Shown here one piece after another: positions 17,992 to 27,021 of a DNA stretch of 64,000 nt. A program made the translations under genes and the position numbers. This stretch comes from Deltaproteobacteria bacterium. Lineage in GTDB: Bacteria > Myxococcota_A > Polyangia > Polyangiales > Ga0077539. Numbering within the stretch: position 1 is the stretch's first letter; each line of letters opens with the position of its first letter. The stretch is from NCBI GenBank assembly GCA_030694465.1, contig JAUXYJ010000005.1, positions 1 through 64,000 of the forward strand, given 5' to 3'. The notes below the pieces were generated by a model. That model saw only the letters and a list, made by a program, of their open reading frames with translations, was not told the origin of the DNA and ran no database searches.

Positions 17992-18645
17992 TCACAAGCC
18001 AACCGCGTGGTAGAGACGCTGCGTCACCTCATCCAGTGACCCCACTCCATCCACACGTCGGAGTAGACCCTTGTCTGCGTAGTAAGCAACCAACGGTGCG
18101 GTTTGGGCCGCATACAGCGCCAACCGAGGCTGCACGACTTCTTCAACATCGTCAGGACGCTGAATGAGTCTCTCGCCACCTTCGCCGCGATCGGCAAAAG
18201 GGGGCGGATCATACTTAAGATGATAGATTCGTCCAGTAGTTTCGCCCTGACGACGTCCAGTAATTCTCTCGAGAATCAAATCGTCGCGAACTTCAAGCTG
18301 CACGACGTGAGTCAAATCTTTGCCCAGTGTCTGCAGCAGCCGATCAAGCGCCTCTGCTTGTCCCAGCGTCCGCGGAAAGCCGTCCAGGACAAACCCCGGC
18401 GCAACATCCGCGCGACCTAGGCGCTCTCTCACGAGGTCAATCACGATCTCATCGGACACAAGGCCACCAAGCTTCATGATCTCAGCGACTTGACGCCCGA
18501 GCTCGCTCCCCGAGGCCTTCGCCTCACGGAGCATGTCTCCCGTTGAGACCTGAGGAACACCCAACCTCGCACAAAGTCGCTTCGCTTGGGTGCCTTTCCC
18601 AGCGCCTGGAGGCCCTAGAAAAATGAGATTTTGTGCCGAACTCAT
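17992..18645 (-). CDS. adk: Adenylate kinase
   Basis: Converts ATP and AMP to two ADP. The P-loop GPPGAGKGTQAKRLC lies near residues 11-25 and STGDMLREA forms the AMP site. FVLDGFPRTLGQAEALD and ITGRRQGETTGRIYHLK mark the core and LID. The LID lacks the four zinc Cys, so it is the non-zinc type. The 217 residues are normal. The ATG overlaps the secY stop as ATGA, which implies coupled translation. Methionine aminopeptidase, often found between adk and infA, is absent here. Confidence 0.97.
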   Translation of the reverse strand: MSSAQNLIFLGPPGAGKGTQAKRLCARLGVPQVSTGDMLREAKASGSELGRQVAEIMKLGGLVSDEIVIDLVRERLGRADVAPGFVLDGFPRTLGQAEALDRLLQTLGKDLTHVVQLEVRDDLILERITGRRQGETTGRIYHLKYDPPPFADRGEGGERLIQRPDDVEEVVQPRLALYAAQTAPLVAYYADKGLLRRVDGVGSLDEVTQRLYHAVGL

Positions 18646-19970
18646 GTGGCGATCCTGCGACCGCGGAGCTGCGGAGCCGATGAACCTGAGAACCCCTCAT
18701 AGTGACGGGTGATCAGATGCGATTCGATTTGGTTAACCGTATCAAGCGCGACGCCGACAACAATCATGAGGCTCGTCCCACCGAAGGGAAAAGGAATCTT
18801 GAGATACTGACGCATCACATCGGGCAGAAGACAAACCAACGCGAGGTACAGGGCTCCGCCGAACGTGATGCGCGAGATGACATACTCGATGTACTCTGCG
18901 GTCTGCTTGCCAGGGCGCTTGTTCGGCACAAAGGCGCCTTGCTTCTTGAGGTTCTCAGCGAGATCCACCGGGGGGAACGTGATCGCCGTGTAGAAGTAGC
19001 AAAAGAACACCGTCATGAGGATGAATGCGGTGTTGTAAACCCAATCACCTCGCTGCAAAGCGTCGCGAACACTGTCCAGGTACGGAACCTTGAGACGGGC
19101 GAGCTGAGCAGGAAACATCAACACGGTTTGAGCAAACAGGGGCGGAATAACGCCAGAGCTATTCACCCGGAGAGGCAGGTGTGTTCGCTGCCCTCCGTAC
19201 ATCTTACGTCCCACGATACGACGAGCATACTCAATCGGGATTCGTCGCTGACCACGCTCAAAGAAGACGATGGTGGCGACCATGGCGATCACCATCACTG
19301 TCGCGATCAGAAGGCTGGTGGGCTGTACCTGGCCTGTCTTTGCAAACTGAATGGTCTGTCCAAGCGCCGACGGAAAGTCGGCCACAATGCCTGCGAAGAT
19401 CAGAAGCGAGATCCCGTTGCCGATCCCTCGCTCAGTGATCTGCTCGCCAATCCACATGATAAATGCTGTCCCTGTCATCAGGGTCATCATGGTGAGAAGG
19501 CGAAATCCCCAACCTGGATCGCTGACGGCGGCGATACCGTCCCCGTTTTTGAGTCCCTCCAGCCACACAGAGGTCCCAAAGCCCTGAAACAGAGCCAAGC
19601 CTACAGCGCCATAACGCGTGTACTGGTTGATCTTTCGCTGGCCGATCTCGCCTTCTTTGCGCAGCTCCTCGAGCGGCTTGAAAATAGAAGAGAGCAGCTG
19701 GATGATGATGGACGCGCTGACATACGGCGTGATGCCGAGAGCAAAGATCGAGGCCTGCTCAAGGGCGCCACCCGAAAAGAGGTTGAAGAGACCAAGCAGC
19801 GAACCATCGCTGCTCGCGCCACCGACGACCTCGCGAATCACACGCACGTTGGCGCCAGGCACCGAGACGTACACGCCGACGCGATAGACTGCAATCATGC
19901 CAAGCGTGAAGAGAATCCGCCGACGCAACTCGGGGATCTTTGCAATGTTGGCTAACACTCCGAGGACCAT
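18642..19970 (-). CDS. secY: Protein translocase subunit SecY
   Basis: Central channel of the Sec translocon, with ten predicted transmembrane helices in 442 residues. Diagnostic segments are YRVGVYVSVPGANV, FALGITPYVSASIIIQLLS, GERGIGNGISLLIFAGIV-like (ITERGIGNGISLLIFAG) and YLALVCLLPD. The start ATG 19970 follows GAAGGG by five bases. It has its own promoter-like -10 (TATAAT at 20026-20021) and sits after a 215-base gap from rplO. Confidence 0.98.
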   Translation of the reverse strand: MVLGVLANIAKIPELRRRILFTLGMIAVYRVGVYVSVPGANVRVIREVVGGASSDGSLLGLFNLFSGGALEQASIFALGITPYVSASIIIQLLSSIFKPLEELRKEGEIGQRKINQYTRYGAVGLALFQGFGTSVWLEGLKNGDGIAAVSDPGWGFRLLTMMTLMTGTAFIMWIGEQITERGIGNGISLLIFAGIVADFPSALGQTIQFAKTGQVQPTSLLIATVMVIAMVATIVFFERGQRRIPIEYARRIVGRKMYGGQRTHLPLRVNSSGVIPPLFAQTVLMFPAQLARLKVPYLDSVRDALQRGDWVYNTAFILMTVFFCYFYTAITFPPVDLAENLKKQGAFVPNKRPGKQTAEYIEYVISRITFGGALYLALVCLLPDVMRQYLKIPFPFGGTSLMIVVGVALDTVNQIESHLITRHYEGFSGSSAPQLRGRRIAT

Positions 19971-20020
19971 GCGGACCCTTCACCTTCGAATGAAACTTAC
20001 GATTGAAAACACGGGCGGGG

Positions 20021-20048
20021 ATTATAGCCCAACAGGCCACAGTGCACA
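20021..20048 (-). promoter_or_regulatory. Promoter-like sequence upstream of secY
   Basis: A perfect TATAAT lies at 20026-20021 on the minus strand, with TG a few bases upstream that may help as an extended element. The -35 is weak: TGTGCA at 20048-20043 with a 16-base spacer matches three of six. Transcription would start near 20014, giving a leader of about 44 bases before secY. This could separate secY-rpsD from the rplV-rplO unit. Confidence 0.5.
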
Positions 20049-20076
20049 GCATCTCTTCTTCACTTCTTGAAAAGAT

Positions 20077-20093
20077 GCTGCATTTAATGCAGC
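20077..20093 (-). terminator. Small hairpin with U-rich tail after rplO
   Basis: GCTGCAT-TTA-ATGCAGC is a perfect 7-bp inverted repeat. On the minus strand it is followed by ATCTTTTC. It lies 93 bases past the rplO stop and upstream of the secY promoter-like site, so it may be a weak terminator or attenuator. The stem is short and the U-run is interrupted. Confidence 0.4.
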
Positions 20094-20185
20094 TAATCCA
20101 ATCGAGAAGTACCCAGAAGAGCCACCGGTGCACGTGACCATGTTAGTCGCCCCTGTTGTGCCCTGAGACACCCCAGCGCAAAATC

Positions 20186-20665
20186 TCAACCAGCAGCAGA
20201 GGCCGAAGCATCTGTCAAAACGACAACCGTTCCGCCGGCCTTTTCGATCTTCTCTTTGGCGCCCGCGCTGATGGCGTGGACCTTGACAGAGAACTTCTTA
20301 GAAATGTCACCATTCCCAAGAATCTTGACTTTGCCGAACTTGCCTTTGACTAGGCCCATCTCAATGAGACTGGTCAGCTCGATCGTCGCGCCGCTCTCGA
20401 ATTTGCCTTCGAGTGCGGCAACATTGACCGTGGCGATCGCCTCAACAAAAGGACGACGAAACCCGCGCTTTGGGAGACGACGCTGGATGGGAGTCTGGCC
20501 ACCTTGGAAAGTGACTTTACCAAAGTTGCCAGGGTGGCGGGCTTTTTGACCCTTCTGACCCTTGCCAGAGGTCTTGCCAAGACCCGAACCGACACCGCGT
20601 CCCTTGCGAAGGGGACGCGTACGAGCACCCTCAGGAGCTCGGAGCTTGCTGAGATAATCAACCAT
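20186..20665 (-). CDS. rplO: Ribosomal protein uL15
   Basis: Late-assembly 50S protein with a glycine/arginine-rich N-terminal extension that threads into 23S rRNA (RKGRGVGSGLGKTSGKGQKG), then FEGGQTP-like (FQGGQTPIQRRLPKRGF). The start is ATG 20665, preceded by GAGG at six bases. A longer TTG form at 20677 overlaps rpmD. The 159 residues are slightly longer than usual, with an Ala-rich end. It is followed by a hairpin and then secY. Confidence 0.97.
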   Translation of the reverse strand: MVDYLSKLRAPEGARTRPLRKGRGVGSGLGKTSGKGQKGQKARHPGNFGKVTFQGGQTPIQRRLPKRGFRRPFVEAIATVNVAALEGKFESGATIELTSLIEMGLVKGKFGKVKILGNGDISKKFSVKVHAISAGAKEKIEKAGGTVVVLTDASASAAG

Positions 20666-20852
20666 CACATTCCTCAACCTTCACAAGATGGAGGACCTTC
20701 TTAACCATTCCACGAAATGATGGAGTGTTGTCCACCAAGACCTCAGAATGGGGTCCGCGCAGTCCCAGTCCCTTGAGAACGAGAACTTGCTCAGGCTTTT
20801 TGCCGGCGAATCCACGTACTTGTGTAACGCGAAGCTTGGCCTTGATCGCCAT
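20658..20852 (-). CDS. rpmD: Ribosomal protein uL30
   Basis: Small 50S protein, 64 residues from ATG 20852, which follows GGAGG by five bases. The frame also opens at 20867 with TTG, but that lacks a site. Core: KLRVTQVRGFAGKKPEQVLV with LKGLGLRG and SFRGMVKKVLHLV. The stop overlaps the upstream-extended frame of rplO by a few bases, giving a compact rpsE-rpmD-rplO series. Confidence 0.96.
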   Translation of the reverse strand: MAIKAKLRVTQVRGFAGKKPEQVLVLKGLGLRGPHSEVLVDNTPSFRGMVKKVLHLVKVEECDG

Positions 20853-20863
20853 ATGTGCCTCCA

Positions 20864-21361
20864 TCAACCCTGAAGCTCTTCGACGCTCATTCCACGACGA
20901 GCCGCAGTGGATGCCATGTCTCGCAGCTGCCGAAGCGCTGCGATGGTGGCCTTCACGGCGTTGTGTGGATTTCGCGAACCGAATGACTTGCTAAGAATGT
21001 CTGCAATTCCGGCGCTCTCGACGACGGCACGCACAGCGCCGCCTGCAATTACGCCCGTACCTGCACTTGCGGGACGGAGCACGACATGGCCAGCACCGAA
21101 GTGCCCTGCGACGTCGTGAGGAATCGTTTTGCCTACCAGTGGGATCGCGAACAGATTCTTTCGAGCCTGCTCATTGCCCTTGCGAATTGCCTCGGGAACC
21201 TCGTGGGCCTTACCCAGGCCAACCCCGACACGGCCGTTGCCGTCACCGACGACGACCAACGCGCTAAAGCTGAAGCGGCGACCGCCTTTGACAACTTTGG
21301 CGACTCGGTTGATGTGCACGACGCGCTCTTTGAGCTCGTTCTGATCATTGTCCATCGACAT
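20864..21361 (-). CDS. rpsE: Ribosomal protein uS5
   Basis: 30S protein important for decoding accuracy and mRNA helicase activity. The 165 residues begin [20 protein letters not shown]. The double-stranded RNA-binding region is [20 protein letters not shown] with [20 protein letters not shown]. The C-terminal domain contains [19 protein letters not shown] and [14 protein letters not shown]. The start at 21361 has a GGAG eight bases upstream. It follows rplR by 12 bases. Confidence 0.98.
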   Translation of the reverse strand: MSMDNDQNELKERVVHINRVAKVVKGGRRFSFSALVVVGDGNGRVGVGLGKAHEVPEAIRKGNEQARKNLFAIPLVGKTIPHDVAGHFGAGHVVLRPASAGTGVIAGGAVRAVVESAGIADILSKSFGSRNPHNAVKATIAALRQLRDMASTAARRGMSVEELQG

Positions 21362-21373
21362 TGTCGTTTCTCC

Positions 21374-21742
21374 TCAGAACTCGAGCCCTGCCGCGCGTGC
21401 GGCATCGGCCAAGGCACTGATGCGCCCGTGATATTGAAAGCCTCCGCGATCGAAGACCACCTTCTTGATGCCCTTGTCCAGGCACACCTTTGCGATGGCT
21501 TCGCCAATCTTCTTTGCGGCGTCGGTCTTGTTGGATTCCGCGATCGATCCCAGCATTTCTTTGCTTAGTGTGCTCGAAGTAGCGAGGGTCGTCCCTGCTT
21601 CGTCGTCAATCACTTGAGCATAGATGTGCTGAGCTGAGCGAAACACACTCAACCGAGGACGCTCTGGCGTTCCGTGGAGTTTGGCTCGAGTACGGCGAAC
21701 ACGCCGCTCGTAGCGCTCTTCGATTTTCTTTTGGAGTCCCAT
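21374..21742 (-). CDS. rplR: Ribosomal protein uL18
   Basis: 5S rRNA-binding protein, 122 residues. Typical segments: [19 protein letters not shown] ([20 protein letters not shown]), [20 protein letters not shown] and [20 protein letters not shown] at the C-terminus. It is separated from rplF by 283 bases, unusually wide for this operon. Confidence 0.97.
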   Translation of the reverse strand: MGLQKKIEERYERRVRRTRAKLHGTPERPRLSVFRSAQHIYAQVIDDEAGTTLATSSTLSKEMLGSIAESNKTDAAKKIGEAIAKVCLDKGIKKVVFDRGGFQYHGRISALADAARAAGLEF

Positions 21743-22025
21743 GGATTCACTGCTCTCCCTATTGAGGTCTATCGCCTAAAGCTAGCTTTTAAGAGTCGCT
21801 AACCGTTGGCACTCTCTTGCGATACTTGGGTATTCGGCGTTAATCAGTTGATCTCGCAGACCTAGGGGAGAGCTCTTTGCGGTGGGCAAAGATCTCGGGT
21901 CTAGTTGCTTTGAACTGACTACACCGCCCTCGTGACCGATGAGTGCATCGACGATAGGTGCTGTAATACAGTGAACGAAGTCCGCTTGATGCTTTCTCAA
22001 CTGAACTCGTTCATCGTTTTCTTAA
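21743..22025. other. 283-base gap between rplF and rplR
   Basis: The minus strand carries a 72-codon frame (22000-21782) starting at TTG without a ribosome-binding site. Its sequence (ITAPIVDALIGHEGGVVSS) is not obviously random, but I recognise no family. I see no convincing promoter or terminator. It may be a regulatory leader for rplR. Confidence 0.4.
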
Positions 22026-22619
22026 CTACTTCTTACCAGACTTGCCAGCCTTGCCGGCCTTGCGAATCACGGTCTGACCCTCAACGTTGACGCCCTTGCC
22101 TTTGTAAGGCTCCGGCGGACGATGACTCTGGATGTTTGCAACGGCCTGCCCGAGGGCATTTCGATCCGCGGACTCAAGCTCAAGCAAAACGCCTTGCTCG
22201 TTCTTTCCGGAGATCGGCATGCTGCCCTTTTGGTTAAGCTCTTTGACCTTAACGGAAGGCGGCAACGTGTAGACGACTTGATGAGAGAGCCCAAGTGACA
22301 GGTTGAGAACCTGCCCTTTTTGCTCTGCCTTGTACCCAGTCCCGAGCAACAGGAGCTTTGTTGTAAAGCCTGTAGAAACGCCCTTGATGGAGTTAGCGAC
22401 GTGTGCTCGCGTTGTTCCGAACATTCGTCCGGCTTCTTCAGACTGGACATCAGCTTTGATGGCCATCTGCACTTCGTCGCCCTTGACCTCGAGCGTAAGA
22501 TACGAGGGGAACGCATGTGAGAGCGTTCCCTTTGGACCTTTGATCTCTACCATGTCGTTCTTGACGGTGACGGTGACTCCCTTGGGGAGTTCGATCGGGC
22601 GCTTGCCAATCTTTGACAT
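22026..22619 (-). CDS. rplF: Ribosomal protein uL6
   Basis: Two-domain 50S protein near the sarcin-ricin loop and GTPase-factor site. MSKIGKRPIELPKGVTV is the classic start, KGPKGTLSH and GTTRAHVANSIKGVSTGF mark domain one, and RPPEPYKGKGV marks the C-terminal signature. The 197 residues end in a Lys/Gly tail (KAGKAGKSGKK), slightly longer than normal. Confidence 0.98.
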   Translation of the reverse strand: MSKIGKRPIELPKGVTVTVKNDMVEIKGPKGTLSHAFPSYLTLEVKGDEVQMAIKADVQSEEAGRMFGTTRAHVANSIKGVSTGFTTKLLLLGTGYKAEQKGQVLNLSLGLSHQVVYTLPPSVKVKELNQKGSMPISGKNEQGVLLELESADRNALGQAVANIQSHRPPEPYKGKGVNVEGQTVIRKAGKAGKSGKK

Positions 22620-22633
22620 CGTATGTCTCCCAA

Positions 22634-23032
22634 TTACCAGACGTGGCAGAGGAGCTCGCCACCCACGCCGACTTTGCGTGCTTGGCGATCACTCATGATT
22701 CCGCGTGATGTCGAAAGCACGGCAATGCCGAGCCCCGACTTCACTTTGGGGATGTCTTGCGCACGAACATACACCCGTCGACCAGGCTTCGAGATGCGCT
22801 CAAGTCCCTCAATTGCAGGGGCGCGATCGCGACCATACTTGAGGGTGATTGAAAGCACTTCGAACCCATTGTCTTGGGTTTCGTCTGCAACATCGACGAC
22901 GTAGCCCTCGGACTTGAGGACGTCGGCGATGGTGCGTTTCATGCGGGACGCAGGCAGTACCACACGGTCGTGGCGGGCGAGCGTCGCGTTGCGAATGCGG
23001 GTCAGCATGTCCGCGATCGGATCGGTCATCAT
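22634..23032 (-). CDS. rpsH: Ribosomal protein uS8
   Basis: 16S rRNA-binding protein and, in E. coli, the translational repressor of the spc operon. The 132 residues begin MMTDPIADMLTRIRNA. KRISKPGRRVY-type (LERISKPGRRVYVRAQDIPK) and the C-terminal STSRGIMSDRQARKVGVGGE are conserved. Two adjacent ATG codons could both serve as start. Confidence 0.98.
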   Translation of the reverse strand: MMTDPIADMLTRIRNATLARHDRVVLPASRMKRTIADVLKSEGYVVDVADETQDNGFEVLSITLKYGRDRAPAIEGLERISKPGRRVYVRAQDIPKVKSGLGIAVLSTSRGIMSDRQARKVGVGGELLCHVW

Positions 23033-23046
23033 GGAAGTATTCGCTC

Positions 23047-23232
23047 CTACCAGCTCGCCTTGATCACTCCGGGGATTTCTCCACGGAGGGCCAGTTCACG
23101 CAGGCAGAGCCGACAGAGCTCGAACTTGCGGTAGTATCCCCGCGCGCGTCCGCAACGACGACACCGATTTCGGTATCGTACGGCAAACTTGGGCGGGTCG
23201 TTCAGCTTCGCAAAACTGCAGGCACGTGCCAC
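23047..23232 (-). CDS. rpsN: Ribosomal protein uS14, zinc-binding type
   Basis: The 61-residue form with two CxxC pairs (CRRC and CRLC), i.e. the zinc-containing type Z. The usual end REL.L.G.IPGV.KASW is present as [15 protein letters not shown]. The start is GTG 23232, with GGGAG six bases upstream. It lies between rplE and rpsH, as in most bacteria. Confidence 0.97.
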   Translation of the reverse strand: MARACSFAKLNDPPKFAVRYRNRCRRCGRARGYYRKFELCRLCLRELALRGEIPGVIKASW

Positions 23233-23287
23233 GGGATTCTCCCTCGTGTATCTCTAGCCAAAAAAACAGGTGATTTTTACAAATGGG

Positions 23288-23956
23288 TTACTGACGAAAC
23301 GGCATTCCGAGGAGCTGGAGCAAAGCCCGTCCCTCTTCGTCGTTTTGTGCAGTTGTCACGATCGAGATGTTCATTCCCTTGATCTTGTCGACCTTATCGT
23401 AGTCGATCTCGGGAAAGATAATCTGCTCTTTCAGACCCAATGTGTAGTTGCCCTGACCATCGAAGGCCTTTGGGCTGACACCCTTGAAGTCACGAACGCG
23501 AGGCAACGCAAAGGTCACCAGGCGGTCAAGAAACTCCCACATTCGATCTTTTCGAAGCGTGACCATTACCCCGATCGGTTGACCACCGCGGAGTTTAAAG
23601 GTCGCGATCGACTTGCGAGCTCGCGTCACAACTGGCTTTTGTCCAGTGAGTGTCGTGACTTCGAACACGCCGGTCTCGATCAACTTCGGATTCTGGGTTG
23701 CTTCACCAAGACCCATGTTAACCGTGATCTTGGTGATACGCGGCACCTGCATCGTGTTCTTGTAGTTGAACTGACGCATGAGAGCAGCAATGACCTCAGC
23801 CTTGTACTTGCCACGCATGCGCGGCTGTACACGATCTTGAGGTGTATTGGTGGTTGGCTTGGCAAGCTCAACTTTGCCTCCACCTTTTTTGCCCTTGGGT
23901 TTCTTTTCCGCTCCAGTTGCCTGGGGCGGTTTTGCTTTCTTTTCGTTGTCAGCCAT
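23288..23956 (-). CDS. rplE: Ribosomal protein uL5 with basic N-terminal extension
   Basis: 5S rRNA-binding protein of the central protuberance. The conserved body begins near residue 48 ([20 protein letters not shown]) and includes [36 protein letters not shown] and [20 protein letters not shown]. At 222 residues it is about 40 longer than usual. The additional N-terminus is Lys/Pro/Gly-rich ([14 protein letters not shown]). No good internal start offers the normal length, so I keep ATG 23956. Confidence 0.97.
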   Translation of the reverse strand: MADNEKKAKPPQATGAEKKPKGKKGGGKVELAKPTTNTPQDRVQPRMRGKYKAEVIAALMRQFNYKNTMQVPRITKITVNMGLGEATQNPKLIETGVFEVTTLTGQKPVVTRARKSIATFKLRGGQPIGVMVTLRKDRMWEFLDRLVTFALPRVRDFKGVSPKAFDGQGNYTLGLKEQIIFPEIDYDKVDKIKGMNISIVTTAQNDEEGRALLQLLGMPFRQ

Positions 23957-24088
23957 GGTGCCGCTCGCTTCCCGATTGGATCTCTTCGCTCATGCTGAGG
24001 TCAGCCGTGAGTGAATTCGGGAGATGTTGAATTTGTCTACGAAACGTTCATCCGATTTGAGTTACTGAGCTCGGGGACGAGCAACAGC

Positions 24089-24436
24089 TCACTCTTTGGC
24101 AGCGCGATCGCGCTTGGGCTCATCGAGAGCAGCCCCCGATTTGGCGGCCACACGAGTCTTGCTCTTGTCGCTCTCAATTCGAGTTTTGATACGAGTTCCC
24201 TTGCCGGTCTCAGGGTCGATCGGCATCACATTGGAAATGTGAATGGGAGCTTCGCGCTCAAGGATTCCACCCTCGGTTGTCTGGGTAGGCTTTGCGTGCT
24301 TCTTGAGCACATTGATTTTTTCGACGAGAACCTTGTTGTCCTCAGCCCAAACACGCAGGACTTTGCCAGTCTTGCCTTTGTCACGGCCTGAGATCACAAC
24401 TACCGTTTCGCCTGTTCGAATACGTGCGAGTGTCAT
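24089..24436 (-). CDS. rplX: Ribosomal protein uL24
   Basis: Assembly-initiating 50S protein with a KOW motif: RIRTGETVVVISGRDKGKTG, followed by VLVEKINVLKKHAKPT and GGILEREAPIHISNVM. It has 115 residues. The C-terminal tail is Lys/Arg-rich. It starts two bases after the rplN stop (24439), and 132 bases separate it from rplE. Confidence 0.97.
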   Translation of the reverse strand: MTLARIRTGETVVVISGRDKGKTGKVLRVWAEDNKVLVEKINVLKKHAKPTQTTEGGILEREAPIHISNVMPIDPETGKGTRIKTRIESDKSKTRVAAKSGAALDEPKRDRAAKE

Positions 24437-24438
24437 GA

Positions 24439-24807
24439 TTAGATGACCTCCGGTGCCAGCGAAATGATCTTCTGAAAGTTCTTACCGCGGAGCTCACGAG
24501 CTACTGGGCCAAAGATACGCGAGCCAATCGGCACGTTCTCTTTGTCAATCAGCACTGCGCTGTTGGTGTCGAACTTTACGTAAGAACCGTCTGCACGAAG
24601 ATATTCGCGACGTGTGCGAACAACTACTGCGCGAGCGGTTTGGCCCTTCTTGACCTTCATGTTGGGGAGGGCTTCTTTGACCGCCACAACGATGATGTCA
24701 CCAAGCGCCGCATAACGACGACGCGAGCCGCCGAGAACTTTGATACACTGTACCCGACGAGCGCCTGAGTTATCGGCTACGTCGAGGATCGTCCGCATCT
24801 GAATCAT
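24439..24807 (-). CDS. rplN: Ribosomal protein uL14
   Basis: 50S protein contacting 16S rRNA in bridge B8. The 122 residues begin [41 protein letters not shown] and [40 protein letters not shown] are conserved. The length is exactly as usual. Confidence 0.98.
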   Translation of the reverse strand: MIQMRTILDVADNSGARRVQCIKVLGGSRRRYAALGDIIVVAVKEALPNMKVKKGQTARAVVVRTRREYLRADGSYVKFDTNSAVLIDKENVPIGSRIFGPVARELRGKNFQKIISLAPEVI

Positions 24808-24837
24808 GGGAGTTTTTCCTCTTTGCTCTCTCGGGTC

Positions 24838-25131
24838 TTAGCTCTGTGAAGGGCGGCTCAAAAGGCGCGCCACAACGAAGTGCTTGTCCTTTGAGATCGG
24901 ACGGTGTTCGCGGATCTCCACCATGTCGCCCGCGCGATACTGCCCCTGCTCGTCATGCGCCTTGTAGCGCTTACGAACACGGATGTACTTCTTGTAAACG
25001 GGGTGACGGACTGAGCGCACGACTTCGACCACCACGGTCTTGGTCATCTTTGCGCTCATTACGCGGCCCACGAGCACACGCTTGCCACCGAAGCGCTCAA
25101 CGCTGCTCTCTGTTGCATTGGTCTCGGACAT
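24838..25131 (-). CDS. rpsQ: Ribosomal protein uS17
   Basis: OB-fold 16S rRNA-binding protein. Core: KRVLVGRVMSAKMTKTVVVE, then HPVYKKYIRVRKRYKAHDEQ and GDMVEIREHRPISKDKHFVV. It has 97 residues with a short acidic/Thr N-terminal extension. It follows rpmC by four bases. Confidence 0.97.
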   Translation of the reverse strand: MSETNATESSVERFGGKRVLVGRVMSAKMTKTVVVEVVRSVRHPVYKKYIRVRKRYKAHDEQGQYRAGDMVEIREHRPISKDKHFVVARLLSRPSQS

Positions 25132-25135
25132 CGGA

Positions 25136-25366
25136 TCAGCCCTCTGCCTTCTTCGGAGTCACGGCCGCGATCCGGCGCTCACTCTGAATGGTCTTGATCT
25201 TCGCAATCTCGCGACGGATTTGGCGAAGCTTCGCCGTGTCATCGAGCTTGTTGGTGTAGTTCTCAAAGCGTGCAGTGAAGAGCGAGCTCTCGACTGTCTT
25301 GAGGAGCTCAATGAGCTCTGCGTCGGTTTTGCCACGAAGATCCGCAGCAGTCTGTCCCTTTGCCAT
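25136..25366 (-). CDS. rpmC: Ribosomal protein uL29
   Basis: Helical 50S protein at the tunnel exit, a docking point for trigger factor and SRP. The 76 residues have LRGKTDAELIELLKTVESSL, FENYTNKLDDTAKLRQIRRE and IAKIKTIQSER. It follows rplP by 21 bases. Confidence 0.96.
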   Translation of the reverse strand: MAKGQTAADLRGKTDAELIELLKTVESSLFTARFENYTNKLDDTAKLRQIRREIAKIKTIQSERRIAAVTPKKAEG

Positions 25367-25387
25367 GATCAGTAAAACCTCAACGAC

Positions 25388-25807
25388 TCACAGAGACTCG
25401 ATGCCGCGCATGAGCAAACGGCAACCTACAGGAAGCTTGTGCGCCGCGAGACGAAAGGCCTCACGTGCAACGGGCTCGGGTAGACCACCGAGCTCGTAGA
25501 GCACGCGGCCTGGCTGGATAACTGCAACCCATTCTTCGACGCTGCCTTTGCCGTGACCCATTCGAGTCTCGAGGGGCTTCTTAGTGATGGGCTTGTCAGG
25601 AAACACGCGGATCCAGAGCTTACCCTGGCGCTTGACGTGGCGCTGAATCGCCATACGTGCAGCTTCAATTTGCCGCGCAGTGACGTGGCCAGACTCTGTC
25701 GCTTGAAGCGCAAAGTCCCCAAACGACACATCGGAGCCGGTCCAGGCAATCCCTTTGAGATTGCCCTTCATCGACTTGCGGTACTTCGTCCTCTTCGGGG
25801 AAAGCAT
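25388..25807 (-). CDS. rplP: Ribosomal protein uL16
   Basis: A-site-region 50S protein. The 139 residues begin [59 protein letters not shown] and [20 protein letters not shown] match the family over its length. Confidence 0.98.
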   Translation of the reverse strand: MLSPKRTKYRKSMKGNLKGIAWTGSDVSFGDFALQATESGHVTARQIEAARMAIQRHVKRQGKLWIRVFPDKPITKKPLETRMGHGKGSVEEWVAVIQPGRVLYELGGLPEPVAREAFRLAAHKLPVGCRLLMRGIESL

Positions 25808-25850
25808 TCGTGACTCTCCGATTCATCCGTTAGTGGAGCAGCAGGCTCTA

Positions 25851-26543
25851 TCAGCTACGTGCTGCGGGTTGCGGGTGACGCTTCTTCTCTGGAAGCACTT
25901 CGCCCTTAAAGATCCACACCTTCGTACCGATCGCGCCCTGCGTGGTGCGGGCTTCGGCCTGGCCGTACTCGATGTCCGCACGGAGCGTGTGCAACGGCAC
26001 GCGACCCTCACGGTACATCTCGACACGGGCGATTTCTGCGCCACCAAGGCGTCCTGCGCAACGAATACGGATGCCTTTGGCTCCGAGCTTCATTGCGTTA
26101 GCGACTGCCTTCTTCATGGCGCGACGAAATGCAATTCGTCGCTCAAGCTGTGTGCACACCATTTCAGCGATGAGCTGAGCGTTGGTGTCTGGCTTGCGGA
26201 TCTCTTGGACATCAATGACGATGTCGTCGGGAGCTGCGTTGGTGTACTTCACCAAGCCTGGAAACTTGCGGCCGTCGCCCTTTTTGAGTTCGTCAACGCC
26301 TTTGCCACCCTTGCCGATCACAATGCCCGGACGGGCGGTGTGGATGACAATTTTGACCTTCGACGCAGCGCGCTCGATCTCGATCGAGGCGATGCCGGCG
26401 TTGGCGAGGTGCTCTTTGACTACGCGCTTGAGGGTGAGGTCTTCGTGCAACCACGCCGCGTAGTTCTTGTTTTCGAACCACTTGGAGTTCCACGTCTTGA
26501 TCACACCAAGGCGGAACCCGAATGGATGAACTTTCTGACCCAT
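25851..26543 (-). CDS. rpsC: Ribosomal protein uS3
   Basis: 30S protein at the mRNA entry, with helicase activity. The N-terminus is [20 protein letters not shown]. The KH domain contains [20 protein letters not shown] with the GxxG loop. The C-terminal half has [20 protein letters not shown] and [20 protein letters not shown]. The 230 residues are normal. It follows rplV by 40 bases. Confidence 0.98.
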   Translation of the reverse strand: MGQKVHPFGFRLGVIKTWNSKWFENKNYAAWLHEDLTLKRVVKEHLANAGIASIEIERAASKVKIVIHTARPGIVIGKGGKGVDELKKGDGRKFPGLVKYTNAAPDDIVIDVQEIRKPDTNAQLIAEMVCTQLERRIAFRRAMKKAVANAMKLGAKGIRIRCAGRLGGAEIARVEMYREGRVPLHTLRADIEYGQAEARTTQGAIGTKVWIFKGEVLPEKKRHPQPAARS

Positions 26544-26583
26544 CGTCGTTCTCTTCTCTTCCGTGTAGCCGTAGCTACGAAGC

Positions 26584-27021
26584 TCACTCGCTCTTGGACT
26601 CGGCCGCGCTCTTGGCAGCGGCTCGCCTGGCCTGACGCTTGATAACGAAAGCCTTGCGCCCAGACGGCTTGGGGGCTTCGTCGGTCAACCACACGGCAAT
26701 GTGGCTAACACCTTTGACCACTGGAGTCGCGCGGCCCTGAGCCCGCGGACGCCAACGGCGCATGTTTTTGTTGGGTCCTTTGTCAACAGTTGCACGTGTC
26801 ACGTATAGCGTGTCCACGTTGACTGTTGAGTCGGCCTGCTGCGCGTTGTTCAAAGCCGACTCGATCAGCTTCTTTACGATTGGCGCACCCGACTTGGGGG
26901 TGAACGCCAGCTCGTCGAGCGCCTGCGAAACTTTTTTGCCGCGCACCAGATTCACGATCATCCGCGCCTTACGGGGCGCGATTCGCGCGAAATTCAGCGC
27001 AGCCTTGCTCTCGATCGCCAT
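26584..27021 (-). CDS. rplV: Ribosomal protein uL22
   Basis: 50S protein whose beta-hairpin lines the peptide tunnel, the site of macrolide-resistance changes. The start is ATG 27021 ([20 protein letters not shown]); a longer frame to 27090 would add 23 unconserved residues. Core: [57 protein letters not shown]. It is the first gene of this block. rpsS (S19), which normally precedes it, is not present, and the upstream 270 bases hold no ribosomal gene. Confidence 0.96.
   Translation of the reverse strand: MAIESKAALNFARIAPRKARMIVNLVRGKKVSQALDELAFTPKSGAPIVKKLIESALNNAQQADSTVNVDTLYVTRATVDKGPNKNMRRWRPRAQGRATPVVKGVSHIAVWLTDEAPKPSGRKAFVIKRQARRAAAKSAAESKSE

Noticed and set aside
21782..22000. 72-codon frame between rplF and rplR as a gene
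   Set aside because: TTG start, no ribosome-binding site and no recognised family; kept only as a gap note.
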